Source: Sulfuricurvum sp. (GTDB lineage Bacteria > Campylobacterota > Campylobacteria > Campylobacterales > Sulfurimonadaceae). Taken from it: a stretch of DNA of 64,000 bases. Position 1 is the first letter of the stretch, and each line of letters starts with the position of its first letter. The notes beneath the pieces were generated by a model that was not told the DNA's origin, made no database searches, and worked only from the letters and a program-made list of their open reading frames with translations. The position numbers were made by a program, and so were the translations under genes. Of this stretch, positions 16,575 through 27,472 are shown piece by piece. The stretch is taken from assembly GCA_030696775.1 (NCBI GenBank), contig JAUYRN010000005.1, positions 248,001 through 312,000 of the forward strand, given 5' to 3'.

Positions 16575-17567
16575 TTGCAAGAGTGGATTAATGCTATAAA
16601 ATCAGCCGATACAATTGATAAAATTGAAGAAATTCGTATTGCAGTTTTTGGAAAAAAAGGGATAATGAACGCTGAGTTCGCCCGTATGAAAGATATCCCT
16701 GATGCCGAAAAAGGGACTTTTGCTAAAGAGTTAAATATTCATAAAGAGACGCTAAATGCCTTATTGACAGATCGAAAACTCTTTTTGGCTATGGAGCATT
16801 TAAGTGCAACTATGAAAGCTGAAGCAGTCGATGTCAGTCTGGCTTCACCACTTAGTGAGCGTGGATCGCTTCACCCTGTGATGGAGACAATGGATCGAAT
16901 CGTTGAGTATTTTACAGCAATGAATTTTGCTGTGCATACAGGCCCCATGGTTGAAGATGATTTTCATAATTTCGAAGCATTAAATCTTCCAAAATACCAT
17001 CCTGCCCGCGATATGCAAGATACGTTTTATTTTAAAGATGCAAAACTTTTACGTACCCATACGTCACCGGTGCAAATACGTACCATGCTTAGTACAAAAC
17101 CGCCGATTCGAATGATTGCACCAGGTTCTGTATTTCGTCGCGATTATGACATTACACACACTCCGATGTTTCATCAAGTAGAAGGGTTGGTTGTAGAAGA
17201 AGAGGGAAAAGTCTCTTTTGCTAATCTTAAATTCATTCTTGAAGATTTTTTAAAAACAATGTTTGGAGACGTTGATGTCCGTTTCCGTCCAAGTTTTTTC
17301 CCATTCACAGAACCGTCGGCTGAAGTGGATATCAGTTGTATTTTCTGTGCAGGCGAGGGATGCCGTGTTTGTTCAAAAACAGGCTGGCTTGAAGTTCTTG
17401 GATGCGGTATTGTCGATCCGAATGTTTTTAAAGCGGTTGGCTATGAAAATGTCAGCGGGTATGCGTTTGGTCTAGGCGTTGAGCGCTTTGCCATGTTGAT
17501 TCACCGTATTGGGGATTTACGATCACTGTTTGAAGGTGATGTTAGATTATTGGAGCAATTTAGATGA
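16575..17567 (+). CDS. pheS: Phenylalanyl-tRNA synthetase alpha subunit
   Basis: PheS is the catalytic alpha subunit of the (alpha-beta)2 enzyme that charges tRNA(Phe). I place the start at TTG 16575, giving [19 protein letters not shown] at the N-terminus. AAGGA lies about 8 nt upstream, and family members begin close to this helix; in-frame ATG codons at 16557 and 16566 lack a ribosome binding site. The product has 330 residues. The N-terminal coiled coil is followed by class II motif 2 ([19 protein letters not shown]) and motif 3 ([12 protein letters not shown] in the variant [13 protein letters not shown]). The stop overlaps pheT by 4 nt (ATGA). Confidence 0.95.
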   Translation: MQEWINAIKSADTIDKIEEIRIAVFGKKGIMNAEFARMKDIPDAEKGTFAKELNIHKETLNALLTDRKLFLAMEHLSATMKAEAVDVSLASPLSERGSLHPVMETMDRIVEYFTAMNFAVHTGPMVEDDFHNFEALNLPKYHPARDMQDTFYFKDAKLLRTHTSPVQIRTMLSTKPPIRMIAPGSVFRRDYDITHTPMFHQVEGLVVEEEGKVSFANLKFILEDFLKTMFGDVDVRFRPSFFPFTEPSAEVDISCIFCAGEGCRVCSKTGWLEVLGCGIVDPNVFKAVGYENVSGYAFGLGVERFAMLIHRIGDLRSLFEGDVRLLEQFR

Positions 17568-19897
17568 TCGTTACAAAAAATTGGTTAAACGAGTGGATTG
17601 ATCTAAGTTCTATTTCAACGGAGCAATTGCTTAAAACATTTAATGCTATTGGCTTAGAAGTAGATCGTCATGAAGTGATTTGTGCTCCTTCTGGAGTGGT
17701 TGTTGGATTTGTAGAATCGTGTGAAAAGCATCCTGATGCCGATAAGCTCAATGTATGCCAAGTCAATGTAGGAAGTGCTATCCGTCAGATTGTCTGCGGT
17801 GCTTCCAATGTACGTGCTGGTATTTATGTTGCAGTGGCAACAGTTGGAGCCGAGCTTCCTGGCGGATTGATAATTAAAGAGGCAGTCTTACGCGGAATAG
17901 ATTCTCATGGGATGATCTGTTCGTCCAAAGAGATTGGTTTACCAAGTATGGGTGAGGGGATTATGATCCTCGATGCAAGTATCGGCGAGCTTATTAATGG
18001 CAAAAATTTGAATGAATATGCGGCTTTTAATGATGATATTATCGAGATAGAACTCACAGCCAATCGCGGAGATTGTTTAAGTGTTTATGGTATTGCACGT
18101 GATTTATGTGCTGCATTTAACAAAGAATTACGTGAAATCAGTAAAAGTGTTGAGCCTGAGGGACGATTAGGAATAGGTCGTATTTTACAGTTGCAGCATG
18201 CTGATACCTACGATGTTGAGCTTTTGTACGGTGCAGTTGATATTAAAGGTTTAAGTGTTCCTTTTTTAGTGGCATTGCGAATGGCTATCTTAGAACAAAG
18301 TTATACCAATACAATGGATACCATTCTGAAATATGCCACGCATAGCACAGGCGTTATTTTACGGGCGTATCCTTTTGATACGTTAGAAGATAATGGGAAT
18401 GGAAAATCGGTAATTACACTCACAACAGACAGTAATGGTTACGCTGTATTGAATGGAAAAATGCCTCTCTCTGTTGTCGGGGTTTCTCAAAATGATGAAG
18501 CACGATTTACTTTGAGTGAAGGACTGGCAATTATTGAAGCTAGTTACATCCCCCCTGAAATTATTGCTAAAAAAATGGGTGAAATAAAAATTGCAAGCTG
18601 CACTCATTATTATCATACGTCCAGAGGGTCTGAGCCAACTTTAACCAAGGGTGTTCAATACGCCATGGGTCTTTTTGAAAAATACACGACATCGACGATT
18701 TATGGTGGTCATTTAGAGCTTCAGTCACCGAGAGAAACACGCGTTGTTACGATGAATGAAGAAGAATTTGAATCATTTATTGGTATGAAAATCGATAAAA
18801 CGACGTTGACTCAAATCCTTAAAAATCTTGGTATGCTTATTAGCAAGCCAAAAACGTCTGCATTTGCTATTTCAATTCCCAACTTTCGTCATGATATTGT
18901 GAATAAACAAGATATTGTAGAAGAAATTGTTCGTATTGTTGGAATTGATAATATCCCCTCTAAGCCACTCGTATTCGCGGAGAGAAATCAAATAACATCC
19001 GATTTAGAGACCTATAAAAAAATACGAATGTATCGTCATAGAAGTGCCCAGAGCGGATTTTTTGAGAGTGTTCATTTTGTCTTTAATGAACGAAATGTTT
19101 GTGAACGCTTTGGATTTGTGTGTACGGATGAGGATAAAGAGTTACTTAATCCGATTACAGCAACCTTTGATACCTTACGTCCGACATTGATGGTGGGGCT
19201 TTTAAATTCTGCTAGTGCCAATGTCAAAGTAAATCAAAAAAAGATTGCATTATTTGAGAGCGGGATGATCTTTGATGCACAGCGCAATGAAAGCAAGCGA
19301 ATTGGTTTTATCATCAGTGGAGCGCGTGAGGGAGAAAAAATCATCAATGCAGGAAAATCACCGACGGTTGATTTGAATTGGTTCGCGCAAAAAATCTCCG
19401 ATATTGTTGGTTCATTTGAATTGAGTGCCCATATTCCTGTTCACACGTTGGCACATCCTTATATCTGTGCAAAAGTGATGCTAAAGGGAGCTGAAGCAGG
19501 AGAGCTGTTCCGTCTTCACCCCAGTATCGAAGAAGAATTTGATTTAGCACCTACGTTTATGTGCGAGCTTGATATGGATGTTTTGCCGTATGGCTTGGTT
19601 GAGGCACAGCCTTTTTCGAAATATCAATCTTCGTTTCGAGATTTAAGTCTCTTAATTCCTAAAACACTCTCTTATGAGATGATTAAAAATGTCATTGCTA
19701 AGCACGCAAGTGCCGATGTAAAACGCTTTTATCCGGTAGATCGTTATGAATCAGACTCTTTAGGCGAGAATGTTAGTCTTAGTATACGTTTCATGTTGCA
19801 ATCGATGGATAAAACCCTTGATGAAGAGGAAATCACAACAGCCATGGAGTGGATTTTGACAGGCTTGCGTGAAGAACTGGGAGTAAATTTGCGATGA
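17564..19897 (+). CDS. pheT: Phenylalanyl-tRNA synthetase beta subunit
   Basis: PheT holds the tRNA-binding and editing domains of phenylalanyl-tRNA synthetase. The 777-residue product has an EMAP/tRNA-binding domain at about residues 40-150 ([21 protein letters not shown]), then a B3/B4 editing region, B5 around 390-470, a catalytic-like core, and a C-terminal FDX-ACB anticodon-binding domain near [15 protein letters not shown]. Length is normal. It is coupled to pheS by a 4-nt overlap and to aroA by another (ATGATG), so the three are one translational unit. Confidence 0.97.
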   Translation: MIVTKNWLNEWIDLSSISTEQLLKTFNAIGLEVDRHEVICAPSGVVVGFVESCEKHPDADKLNVCQVNVGSAIRQIVCGASNVRAGIYVAVATVGAELPGGLIIKEAVLRGIDSHGMICSSKEIGLPSMGEGIMILDASIGELINGKNLNEYAAFNDDIIEIELTANRGDCLSVYGIARDLCAAFNKELREISKSVEPEGRLGIGRILQLQHADTYDVELLYGAVDIKGLSVPFLVALRMAILEQSYTNTMDTILKYATHSTGVILRAYPFDTLEDNGNGKSVITLTTDSNGYAVLNGKMPLSVVGVSQNDEARFTLSEGLAIIEASYIPPEIIAKKMGEIKIASCTHYYHTSRGSEPTLTKGVQYAMGLFEKYTTSTIYGGHLELQSPRETRVVTMNEEEFESFIGMKIDKTTLTQILKNLGMLISKPKTSAFAISIPNFRHDIVNKQDIVEEIVRIVGIDNIPSKPLVFAERNQITSDLETYKKIRMYRHRSAQSGFFESVHFVFNERNVCERFGFVCTDEDKELLNPITATFDTLRPTLMVGLLNSASANVKVNQKKIALFESGMIFDAQRNESKRIGFIISGAREGEKIINAGKSPTVDLNWFAQKISDIVGSFELSAHIPVHTLAHPYICAKVMLKGAEAGELFRLHPSIEEEFDLAPTFMCELDMDVLPYGLVEAQPFSKYQSSFRDLSLLIPKTLSYEMIKNVIAKHASADVKRFYPVDRYESDSLGENVSLSIRFMLQSMDKTLDEEEITTAMEWILTGLREELGVNLR

Positions 19898-21171
19898 TGC
19901 GCGCTACCGTCTACCCTGCAGTTCTTTTTGAATTTAAAAGTGATGCAATAGCACCGGATAAATCCATTTCCCATCGATGCGCAATGTTCTCAGTGTTAGC
20001 CGAAGGTGAGAGCATAATCGAGAATTTTTTGCGTGCAGAAGATACCCTTAATACGCTTAAAATTGTAGGTCATCTTGGAGCTGAAATTATTGACAATGGC
20101 TCAGTCATTATAATCCGCTCCCATGGGATACAAGAGAGCTCAGAAATTCTTGATTGTGGTAATTCCGGAACGGGAATGCGTCTTTTTTGCGGACTTCTAT
20201 CCTCTGCCCAGGGTCATTTTATCCTTACAGGTGACGAATATCTCAAGCGTCGTCCGATGAAACGGGTGACCCAACCCCTTCGTGCTATTGGAGCGCGTTT
20301 GGATGGACGAAATAACGGAGATTTAGCCCCTCTTGCAATCCGTGGCGCTTCTTTGAGGGCTTTTGACTATATTTCCCCCATTGCCTCAGCCCAAGTGAAA
20401 AGTGCCATGATGTTGGCAGCATTGCGTGCGGATGATGTTTGTATTTTTCGTGAACCGGAGCTTAGCCGTGATCATACAGAGCGAATGCTTCGCGGTATGG
20501 GTGCTCATATCGAAATTAATGGTTTGGAAACAAAAATATGGCCGTTAGAGAAACCTCTTTCACCTTTGAATATTCGTGTGCCCGCCGATCCTTCCAGTGC
20601 ATTTTTCTTTGCGGTTGCAGCTGCAATTACTCCTGATTCAACGGTAATAATCGAAGGAGTCACCCTTAACCCAACCCGTATTGAAGCATTTAAAGTACTC
20701 GAACGTATGGGTGCAAATATTACGTATACCTTGACAAGTGAAAAATACGAACCCATTGGAAATATTACGGTCAAATACGCTCCCCTAAAAGCCGTGACTG
20801 TTGAAGAAAATATTTCTTGGCTTATTGATGAACTGCCCGTACTTTCGATTGCTATGGCGTGTGCATCAGGGAAAAGCATTATCAAAAATGCGGAAGAACT
20901 GCGGGTAAAAGAGTCAGATCGCATTAAAACGGTTGTGGACAATCTCAATCTTTGCGGAATTGTAACCGAAGAGTATCCTGATGGATATGCAGTGCAGGGC
21001 GGAACGTTGCAAAAAGCTGTCGTTAACAGCTATGGTGATCACCGTATTGCAATGAGTTTTTTGATTGCAGGGTTACGTTGCGGTATGGAAGTTGAGGATA
21101 TTGAGTGTATTAACACTTCATTTCCTAACTTTTTTGAGCTTTTGAGTCAATGCAGCAAGGTAGAGAGATGA
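19894..21171 (+). CDS. aroA: 3-phosphoshikimate 1-carboxyvinyltransferase (EPSP synthase)
   Basis: AroA joins shikimate-3-phosphate and phosphoenolpyruvate to give EPSP in the shikimate pathway. The 425-residue product has the family signatures [20 protein letters not shown], with the conserved Lys and Ser, [13 protein letters not shown], the [18 protein letters not shown] loop, and late [10 protein letters not shown] and [12 protein letters not shown] codons at 19894 and 19897 both fit; the first overlaps pheT. It ends in an ATGA overlap with ispH. Joining an aromatic-pathway gene to pheST is the Helicobacter-type order. Confidence 0.96.
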   Translation: MMRATVYPAVLFEFKSDAIAPDKSISHRCAMFSVLAEGESIIENFLRAEDTLNTLKIVGHLGAEIIDNGSVIIIRSHGIQESSEILDCGNSGTGMRLFCGLLSSAQGHFILTGDEYLKRRPMKRVTQPLRAIGARLDGRNNGDLAPLAIRGASLRAFDYISPIASAQVKSAMMLAALRADDVCIFREPELSRDHTERMLRGMGAHIEINGLETKIWPLEKPLSPLNIRVPADPSSAFFFAVAAAITPDSTVIIEGVTLNPTRIEAFKVLERMGANITYTLTSEKYEPIGNITVKYAPLKAVTVEENISWLIDELPVLSIAMACASGKSIIKNAEELRVKESDRIKTVVDNLNLCGIVTEEYPDGYAVQGGTLQKAVVNSYGDHRIAMSFLIAGLRCGMEVEDIECINTSFPNFFELLSQCSKVER

Positions 21172-21995
21172 TTATAGAGCTAGCAGAAGATTATGGTTTT
21201 TGCTTTGGGGTTAAACGCGCGATAAAAATTGCGCAAGAGAATAGAAATTCAGCCACCTATGGTCCATTGATTCATAATCCAAGCGAAATCGATCGACTAA
21301 AGAGAGATTTTAATGTTGCCCTGAGTGATGATTTGAAGAGCTTTAAAGCAGGAGATACGGCAATTATCCGTACGCACGGTATCACCAAGCAAGAGCTGGC
21401 TTTATTGAAAAAACGTAATGTTAATGTTGTTGATGCAACATGTCCCTATGTGACAAAGCCGCAACAAATATGCGAAGAAATGTCAGCACAAGGATATGAT
21501 ATTGTTATTTTTGGAGATGAAGCGCACCCTGAAATAAAAGGGGTTAAAAGCTATTCTACGACGCAAGTTCATGTAATAAATTCTCCTGAAGAATTGGATG
21601 GGTTATTGTTATATGACAAAGTAGCATTGGTGGCACAAACTACAAGGCGTCCAGAAGATTATCAAAAAATTGTATGTAAATTGATGCTCACTCACAAAGA
21701 AATTCGTGTTTTTAATACGATTTGCAATGCAACCTTTGATAACCAGGATGCAGCGGAAAAACTTGCAAAAAAAGCAGATGTGATGATTGTGATAGGTGGA
21801 AAGAGCTCATCGAATACCAAGGAACTTTACAAAATTTCTTTAGCTCAATGCCGTGACAGCTATCATATTGAAAGTGCTGATGAACTGCAAGAACAGTGGT
21901 TTGTAGAAAAAAATATTTGTGGTATCAGTGCAGGTGCCTCAACGCCTGATTGGATTATTCAAGCCGTTATCGAGCGTATCAAACTTTTATCGTAA
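21168..21995 (+). CDS. ispH: 4-hydroxy-3-methylbut-2-enyl diphosphate reductase
   Basis: IspH (LytB) is the Fe-S enzyme making isopentenyl and dimethylallyl diphosphate at the end of the MEP pathway. I start it at ATG 21168, which overlaps the aroA stop (ATGA) and has AAGG about 9 nt upstream; an in-frame ATG at 21150 would add six unconserved residues. The 275-residue product has the three cluster cysteines in [20 protein letters not shown] and [11 protein letters not shown], and the catalytic Glu/His blocks including RTHGI. It supplies precursors for the polyprenyl synthase encoded earlier in the window. Confidence 0.96.
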   Translation: MIIELAEDYGFCFGVKRAIKIAQENRNSATYGPLIHNPSEIDRLKRDFNVALSDDLKSFKAGDTAIIRTHGITKQELALLKKRNVNVVDATCPYVTKPQQICEEMSAQGYDIVIFGDEAHPEIKGVKSYSTTQVHVINSPEELDGLLLYDKVALVAQTTRRPEDYQKIVCKLMLTHKEIRVFNTICNATFDNQDAAEKLAKKADVMIVIGGKSSSNTKELYKISLAQCRDSYHIESADELQEQWFVEKNICGISAGASTPDWIIQAVIERIKLLS

Positions 21996-22039
21996 CCTTA
22001 AAATCATCCTTTTTTATCAAAAAAAAAGCATTTCTACGC

Positions 22040-22045
22040 TATAAT
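22040..22045 (+). promoter_or_regulatory. -10 box for rpsA
   Basis: TATAAT in the context CGCTATAATAAGCC lies 30 nt before the rpsA start, after the end of ispH. It gives rpsA its own promoter within the cluster. Confidence 0.65.
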
Positions 22046-22075
22046 AAGCCAATTTTTAGTTACAAGGGAATAGGC

Positions 22076-23731
22076 ATGGCGTTCGATAACGAAGCGTATG
22101 AAGAAGAAAATTTTGCTGAAATGCTGGAGGCATCGTTCAAAGAGCAAGAATCCACTCGCATTACAGAAGGTGAAGTTGTAGAGATCCAAGAGAGTGACAA
22201 CCGCGCACTGGTCGGCGTTGGTGAGAAACTAGAGGGGATCTTGCCACTCGATGAGATTCGTGATGCTGAGGGAAAACTCCTCTTCAACGTTGGTGATAAA
22301 ATCACCGTTATGGTCATAGGACATTACAATGAGCGTCCTAAAATTTCATATAAAAAAGTGCTTGAACAAGAGAAAACACTAGCATTTATCAATCTTCACA
22401 AAGAAGATTTTGAATCGGTTGTGATTGAAGCACTGGTTACAAAGAAAAACAAGGGTGGCTATTTGCTTGAAGCAGATGATGTCCATTTCTTCCTTCCTCG
22501 CTCACTTGCAGCGTTCAAAGATACCGATCAAGTTGTTGGTAAAACGATTAAAGCTCAAGTGGTCAAAGTTGATCCTGCTGAAGCATCGATTGTTGTATCA
22601 CGCCGCAAGCTTTTCAATGATGAACGCAAACGTAAAAAAGAAGTGATTGATGCATTGATGGAAGAGGGTAAAATTATCCAAGGTACTGTCAAAAAAATCA
22701 CAAGCTATGGAATGTTTGTTGATGTTGGCGGGATTGATGGTTTGGTTCATTACAATGAAATCAGCTACAAAGGTCCAGTTAATCCATCAAAACTTTACAA
22801 AGAGGGTGATGTTGTAACTGTTAAAGCGATTGCATACGATAAAGACAAGCGTCATTTATCTCTTTCAATCAAAGCAGTTCAATCGGATCCATGGAGAGAA
22901 GTTGAAGAAGCATTGGAAGAGGGCGATACCATTACGGTAACTGTCAGCAACATCGAGCCATACGGTATTTTTGTTGATCTTGGAAATGACATCGAAGGTT
23001 TCTTGCACGTTTCAGAAATCACTTGGGATAAAAATATTAAACATCCTAAAGATTATTTGACACTTGGTCAAGAAATTGACGTTGAAGTTATCGAGATTAA
23101 CTCTAATACGCATAAATTACGTGTATCGTACAAGCGTCTTCAGCCTAAGCCGTTTGAAGAGTTTATGCGTACATCACGTGAAGGTGACCTTGTCAAAGGA
23201 ACTGTTACATCATTGACGGATTTTGGTGCTTTCATAAAAGTCGGCGGTGTAGAAGGACTTTTACACAATCAAGATCTTTCATGGGATAAAAATGCTAAAT
23301 GTAAAGAGACTCTTAAAGTCGGTGATGAAATCGAAGTAAAAATCGCAAAAATCAACACTGAAGATGAAAAAATCTCTTTGAATCGTAAAGCACTTGAAGA
23401 GAGCCCAATCGATAAATTTGCTGCTAATCATAAAATGAACGAAGTGTTGAGTGCAACGGTTCGTGATGTTAAAGATTTCGGTGTATTTGTTTCATTAGAG
23501 GGTGGAGTTGATGCTCTTATTCGTAATGAAGACCTTTTGCCATTGACTCCAGAAGAGCTTGTTATTGGACAAGTGATTGAGGCTGTTATTATGGTTATCG
23601 ATGCTAAACGTGATCGTATCCGTCTTTCGGTACGTAAATTAGAGCGTATTAAAGATCAAGAGATGCTCAACGAGATTAATGATGATGAATCAAACAGTCT
23701 TGGTGATTTGATTAAAGATCAATTGAAATAA
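22076..23731 (+). CDS. rpsA: 30S ribosomal protein S1
   Basis: S1 binds mRNA on the 30S subunit through repeated S1 (OB-fold) domains and helps start translation. The start is ATG 22076 with GGGAATAGGC upstream, giving 551 residues; an upstream in-frame extension into ispH is not credible. Six S1 repeats can be followed, among them GTVKKITSYGMFVDVGGIDG, NIEPYGIFVDLGNDIEGFLH and VTSLTDFGAFIKVGGVEG. The first two are more divergent, as in other S1 proteins. Codon use is strongly biased, as expected for a ribosomal gene. The next gene follows after 4 nt. Confidence 0.96.
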   Translation: MAFDNEAYEEENFAEMLEASFKEQESTRITEGEVVEIQESDNRALVGVGEKLEGILPLDEIRDAEGKLLFNVGDKITVMVIGHYNERPKISYKKVLEQEKTLAFINLHKEDFESVVIEALVTKKNKGGYLLEADDVHFFLPRSLAAFKDTDQVVGKTIKAQVVKVDPAEASIVVSRRKLFNDERKRKKEVIDALMEEGKIIQGTVKKITSYGMFVDVGGIDGLVHYNEISYKGPVNPSKLYKEGDVVTVKAIAYDKDKRHLSLSIKAVQSDPWREVEEALEEGDTITVTVSNIEPYGIFVDLGNDIEGFLHVSEITWDKNIKHPKDYLTLGQEIDVEVIEINSNTHKLRVSYKRLQPKPFEEFMRTSREGDLVKGTVTSLTDFGAFIKVGGVEGLLHNQDLSWDKNAKCKETLKVGDEIEVKIAKINTEDEKISLNRKALEESPIDKFAANHKMNEVLSATVRDVKDFGVFVSLEGGVDALIRNEDLLPLTPEELVIGQVIEAVIMVIDAKRDRIRLSVRKLERIKDQEMLNEINDDESNSLGDLIKDQLK

Positions 23732-23735
23732 AGAT

Positions 23736-24218
23736 ATGCGAAAAGCAGCGTATTGGCTATTTCCGATAATAGCCATTTGTGTTGCTATATTCATTACTAT
23801 ATTTATGATTCAGATCAATCCAACTTCTTCTGCAGTTGTTGAAGAGTCAAATTCTCACGAAAGTATTTCGTCTGATGAAAGTAATGAGAGTTCGTCCAAT
23901 TGGATGAATGGATTGCATCTAACAAAAGAGAAAGAGTATTCCTATCCGATTAACGAAGTGGTTATCGAAATGGATCCTCAATCAAGCGTACTAAAATCTC
24001 ATAAGTATCATTTAGTGGTACTTTTGAAGGATTCGTATGAATTTTTTTGTTTGAAACAAGAACTTAAAAATACGAATCTTTCCTATCTTTTAAACCAAGA
24101 GGGAAGCGCAATGAGTGTTGAAATTGACTCAGATGATTACAATGCACTCGCAAATCTCCTCTTAAAACTTAAAACCTATCAAATTTCGGCGACACTTTCG
24201 CCGGTCAAAGAGGATTAA
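23736..24218 (+). CDS. Membrane-anchored hypothetical protein between rpsA and serA
   Basis: No function is recognised. The 160-residue product has one N-terminal transmembrane helix at about residues 6-27 (WLFPIIAICVAIFITIFMIQI) and a Ser/Glu-rich linker at about 28-55. A small alpha/beta domain of about 100 residues follows, with segments such as YHLVVLLKDSYEFFCLKQEL. The domain probably lies in the periplasm. It sits 4 nt after rpsA and 4 nt before serA. Helicobacter pylori also carries a small uncharacterised gene between rpsA and serA, so position may be conserved even if sequence is not. Confidence 0.7.
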   Translation: MRKAAYWLFPIIAICVAIFITIFMIQINPTSSAVVEESNSHESISSDESNESSSNWMNGLHLTKEKEYSYPINEVVIEMDPQSSVLKSHKYHLVVLLKDSYEFFCLKQELKNTNLSYLLNQEGSAMSVEIDSDDYNALANLLLKLKTYQISATLSPVKED

Positions 24219-24222
24219 CCCA

Positions 24223-25812
24223 ATGGAAAAATTTAAAATTGTCGTTTGTGACCATATTCATGAAGAGGGTTTAAATCTACTTCGTAATGACGATAAAATT
24301 GAGATGATTTTTGCTGCTGACATGGACAAAACAGCATTACTTGACGTTATTGCAACAGCGGATGTTGCTATTACTCGCAGTTCAACGGATGTCGATGAAA
24401 AATTCATCCAAGCCGCTCGAGGCAAGCTCAAAGCAGTCGTTCGTGCAGGTGTTGGTGTTGATAATGTAGACATTCCAGGATGCTCTAAAGAAGGTATTAT
24501 CGTAATGAACGTACCAACTGCAAACACGATTGCAGCGGTAGAACTCACAATGACTCATATGCTCTCATGCATGCGTATGTTCCCGTATTCTCATGATCAT
24601 CTCAAAAACCAACGTGTTTGGAAGCGTGAAAAATGGTACGGGTATGAGTTAAAAGGTAAAAAGCTGGGTGTCATCGGTTTTGGTAACATCGGTAGCCGTG
24701 TGGGTATCCGTTCTAAAGCATTTGAGATGGATGTTATCACATATGATCCTTATATCCATCCATCTAAAGCAACGGATGCAGGTGCTAAATATACTACGAA
24801 TTTTGAAGATATTTTAGCGTGTGACATTATCACGATTCATACGCCAAAAAACAAAGAAACCGTTGGCATGATCGGTGCAGATGAAATCGCAAAAATGAAA
24901 GACGGAGTAGTTCTTATCAACTGTGCACGCGGTGGATTGTACAATGAAGATGCTCTCTATGATGGACTAAAATCAGGCAAAATACGTTTTGCCGGTATTG
25001 ATGTATTTGACAAAGAACCTGCAACCGATAATAAACTTCTAGATTTGGACAATATCTGTGTTTCTCCGCACTTGGGTGCGAATACATTTGAATCTCAATT
25101 GGGTATTGCACTTGAAGCAGCACAACAAGCGATCGAAGCGGCAAAAGGAATTGCGTATCCTCATGCACTTAATCTTCCGATCGATGAGTCTAAAATACCT
25201 TCTTTTGTTAAACCATTCCTTGAAATGGGACAAAAAATCGGCTTTTTAGCCTCTCAGATTAATCGTGCTCCGATCGTTTCAATCAAAGTTAGTGGACGTG
25301 GTGACATTGCACAATACGTCACGTCACTTGCTACTTTTGTAACAGTAGGTGCGTTGGCTGAGACATCAGGTGAAACAATCAATTATGTAAATGCTGATTT
25401 TGTTGCTGCGGAACGTAATATTAAAATCGATACGGAAGAACTTCCTGAAAGTCCTGTGTATAAAAATTTGGTAACCGTTCGTTTGACAACAGATAAAGAT
25501 GTTATCGAAATCAGTGCAACGATGTTTAACGATGACGTACAGCGTATTGTTGACATCAACGGTTTTGGTGTGGATGTTGAACCAAAAGGAAATATGATCC
25601 TGTTCAAAAATACGGATGTTCCGGGTGTCATCGGGCAAGTGGGAACTTTACTTGCTGCGCATGAAGTGAACATTGCTGATTTCCGTTTGGGTCGTAACAA
25701 AAGCAAAGAAGCATTGGCGGTCATTATCGTTGATTCTGCTGTTAGTGAAAAAACTCTCAAAGAACTCTCTGCTCTTAACGCTTGCATTAGCGTCTCTTAC
25801 GCACGAATTTAA
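24223..25812 (+). CDS. serA: D-3-phosphoglycerate dehydrogenase
   Basis: SerA oxidises 3-phosphoglycerate to 3-phosphohydroxypyruvate, opening serine synthesis. The 529-residue product is the long type. Its N-terminal substrate and NAD domains have GVIGFGNIGSRVG and the catalytic run NCARGGLYNEDALYDGL with DVFDKEPA and SPHLGANT (catalytic His). An intervening ASB domain lies at about 320-450, and a C-terminal ACT domain near DVPGVIGQVGTLLAAHEVN can confer serine inhibition. It is the last gene of the rpsA unit; a hairpin follows within 20 nt. Confidence 0.97.
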   Translation: MEKFKIVVCDHIHEEGLNLLRNDDKIEMIFAADMDKTALLDVIATADVAITRSSTDVDEKFIQAARGKLKAVVRAGVGVDNVDIPGCSKEGIIVMNVPTANTIAAVELTMTHMLSCMRMFPYSHDHLKNQRVWKREKWYGYELKGKKLGVIGFGNIGSRVGIRSKAFEMDVITYDPYIHPSKATDAGAKYTTNFEDILACDIITIHTPKNKETVGMIGADEIAKMKDGVVLINCARGGLYNEDALYDGLKSGKIRFAGIDVFDKEPATDNKLLDLDNICVSPHLGANTFESQLGIALEAAQQAIEAAKGIAYPHALNLPIDESKIPSFVKPFLEMGQKIGFLASQINRAPIVSIKVSGRGDIAQYVTSLATFVTVGALAETSGETINYVNADFVAAERNIKIDTEELPESPVYKNLVTVRLTTDKDVIEISATMFNDDVQRIVDINGFGVDVEPKGNMILFKNTDVPGVIGQVGTLLAAHEVNIADFRLGRNKSKEALAVIIVDSAVSEKTLKELSALNACISVSYARI

Positions 25813-25830
25813 TCTCTCCATTTTACCCGA

Positions 25831-25846
25831 GGGCACAAAAGTGCCC
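25831..25846 (+). terminator. Hairpin after serA
   Basis: GGGCAC, an AAAA loop and GTGCCC form a stable 6-bp stem just after serA. The T-rich run comes about 20 nt later, so termination may be only partial. Confidence 0.5.
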
Positions 25847-25911
25847 CCTGGGGACAATCCATCTTCTTTTTACTTTTTTTTACTTCATTTTATAAATCTA
25901 CAGGAGCGTAA

Positions 25912-27405
25912 ATGTTATTGATGTCTACCAAACAAGAGTGGTTTGGCAATATACGAGGTGATATTCTCGCTGGTATGGTTGTCGCCCTTGCTCTTATTCC
26001 CGAAGCGATTGCATTTTCTATCATTGCGGGAGTCGATCCAAAAGTTGGGTTGTACGCATCATTTTGTATCGCAGTCGTCATTGCATTCGTTGGAGGACGT
26101 GCAGGAATGATCTCAGCAGCTACCGGCGCTATGGCATTGCTTATGGTAACGCTGGTAAAAGATCATGGGTTGCAGTATCTTCTTGCTGCAACGCTGCTGA
26201 CAGGTGTACTGCAAATATTAGCTGGTTATTTAAAGCTCGGATCGTTAATGAGCTTTGTCTCTCGTACGGTTGTAATTGGATTTGTAAATGCGTTGGCAAT
26301 ATTGATTTTTATGGCTCAGTTGCCGGAGCTTACGAATGTGACATGGCATGTGTACGCTTTGACTGCAGCGGGACTGGCTATCATCTATTTGTTTCCATAC
26401 ATTCCTAAGATCGGAAAGATTATCCCCTCGCCCTTGGTAACGATCGTAGTTTTGACTGCGGTAAGCGTGGCAATGGGAATTGATGTTCGCACTGTTGGTG
26501 ATATGGGTGCATTACCGGACACATTACCAATTTTTTTATGGCCGGAAGTACCGTTTAATCTTGAGACACTTAAAATTATTTTTCCATATTCGGCAGCATT
26601 AGCGGCTGTCGGACTGCTGGAATCACTAATGACTGCAACAATTATCGACGATATGACGGATACCGACAGCGATAAAAATCGTGAGTGTAAGGGGCAAGGG
26701 ATTGCAAATATCGCATCAGGATGTATCGGAGGAATGGCGGGGTGTGCGATGATAGGGCAATCGGTGATCAACGTTAAATCAGGTGGTCGCGGTCGTCTCT
26801 CAACCCTTATTGCTGGGGTATTGCTTCTCATAATGGTCGTATTTATGTCTGATTTGATTAAAATAATTCCGATGGCAGCCTTGGTCGCAGTCATGATTAT
26901 GGTCTCGATTGGTACTTTTAACTGGGCGTCAATCAAGGGACTAAAAACACTTCCGCTTTCGACTAATATCGTTATGCTCTCCACCGTCATCGTTGTGGTA
27001 TGGACACATAACCTGGCCCTTGCTGTCTTTACGGGAGTATTGCTTGCATCGTTATTTTTTGCCAATAAAATTAGCCATTTTATGTATTGGAAAAAATCGT
27101 ATGAGGAGACAAGCAGCACACGAGTGTATAAATTTATCGGTCAAGTCTTTTTTAATTCTGCTGAGCGTTTTGCGAATGCATTTGATTATAAGGAAGAGGT
27201 AAAAAACGTTATTATCGATGTAACACGAGCTCATTTTTGGGATATATCTGCCGTATATGCTCTTGATAAAGCCGTTATAAAGCTTCGAAAAATGGGAAAA
27301 GAAGTTGAAATAGTTGGACAAAATGAAGCAACACGAACGATTATCGACCGTTTTGGAGTTCATGATAAGCCCTCAGAAATTGAAAAAGTGATGGGTGGGC
27401 ATTAA
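25912..27405 (+). CDS. SulP family anion transporter with STAS domain
   Basis: SulP proteins move anions such as sulfate, bicarbonate or dicarboxylates across the inner membrane. The 497-residue product starts with the SulP hallmark [24 protein letters not shown]. It then has about 10-12 hydrophobic helices, and a C-terminal STAS domain begins near residue 400 ([22 protein letters not shown]) and includes [19 protein letters not shown]. Substrate cannot be told from sequence. An ATG at 25912 with CAGGAG upstream is used; ATG 25921 is an alternative. It follows serA after 99 nt and is probably transcribed on its own or by read-through. Confidence 0.92.
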   Translation: MLLMSTKQEWFGNIRGDILAGMVVALALIPEAIAFSIIAGVDPKVGLYASFCIAVVIAFVGGRAGMISAATGAMALLMVTLVKDHGLQYLLAATLLTGVLQILAGYLKLGSLMSFVSRTVVIGFVNALAILIFMAQLPELTNVTWHVYALTAAGLAIIYLFPYIPKIGKIIPSPLVTIVVLTAVSVAMGIDVRTVGDMGALPDTLPIFLWPEVPFNLETLKIIFPYSAALAAVGLLESLMTATIIDDMTDTDSDKNRECKGQGIANIASGCIGGMAGCAMIGQSVINVKSGGRGRLSTLIAGVLLLIMVVFMSDLIKIIPMAALVAVMIMVSIGTFNWASIKGLKTLPLSTNIVMLSTVIVVVWTHNLALAVFTGVLLASLFFANKISHFMYWKKSYEETSSTRVYKFIGQVFFNSAERFANAFDYKEEVKNVIIDVTRAHFWDISAVYALDKAVIKLRKMGKEVEIVGQNEATRTIIDRFGVHDKPSEIEKVMGGH

Positions 27406-27440
27406 TTAGTATCTATACGCTTCTTTTAGTCCCTCTTTGC

Positions 27441-27446
27441 TATAAT
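27441..27446 (+). promoter_or_regulatory. -10 box for the MutS-HNH gene
   Basis: TATAAT in TTTGCTATAATTTGCC lies 27 nt before the start codon, which is preceded by GGAGCAGGG. Confidence 0.65.
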
Positions 27447-27472
27447 TTGCCACTTTTTAATACGGAGCAGGG

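Noticed and set aside
21950-22075. N-terminal extension of ribosomal protein S1 into ispH
   Set aside because: The extra residues are the shifted frame of the ispH end; a promoter and ribosome binding site precede ATG 22076, where S1 similarity begins.
26385-27119. 244-codon open frame on the minus strand opposite the SulP gene
   Set aside because: It lies wholly antisense to a clear SulP transporter, has no recognisable domain, and its composition mirrors the membrane helices of the other strand.
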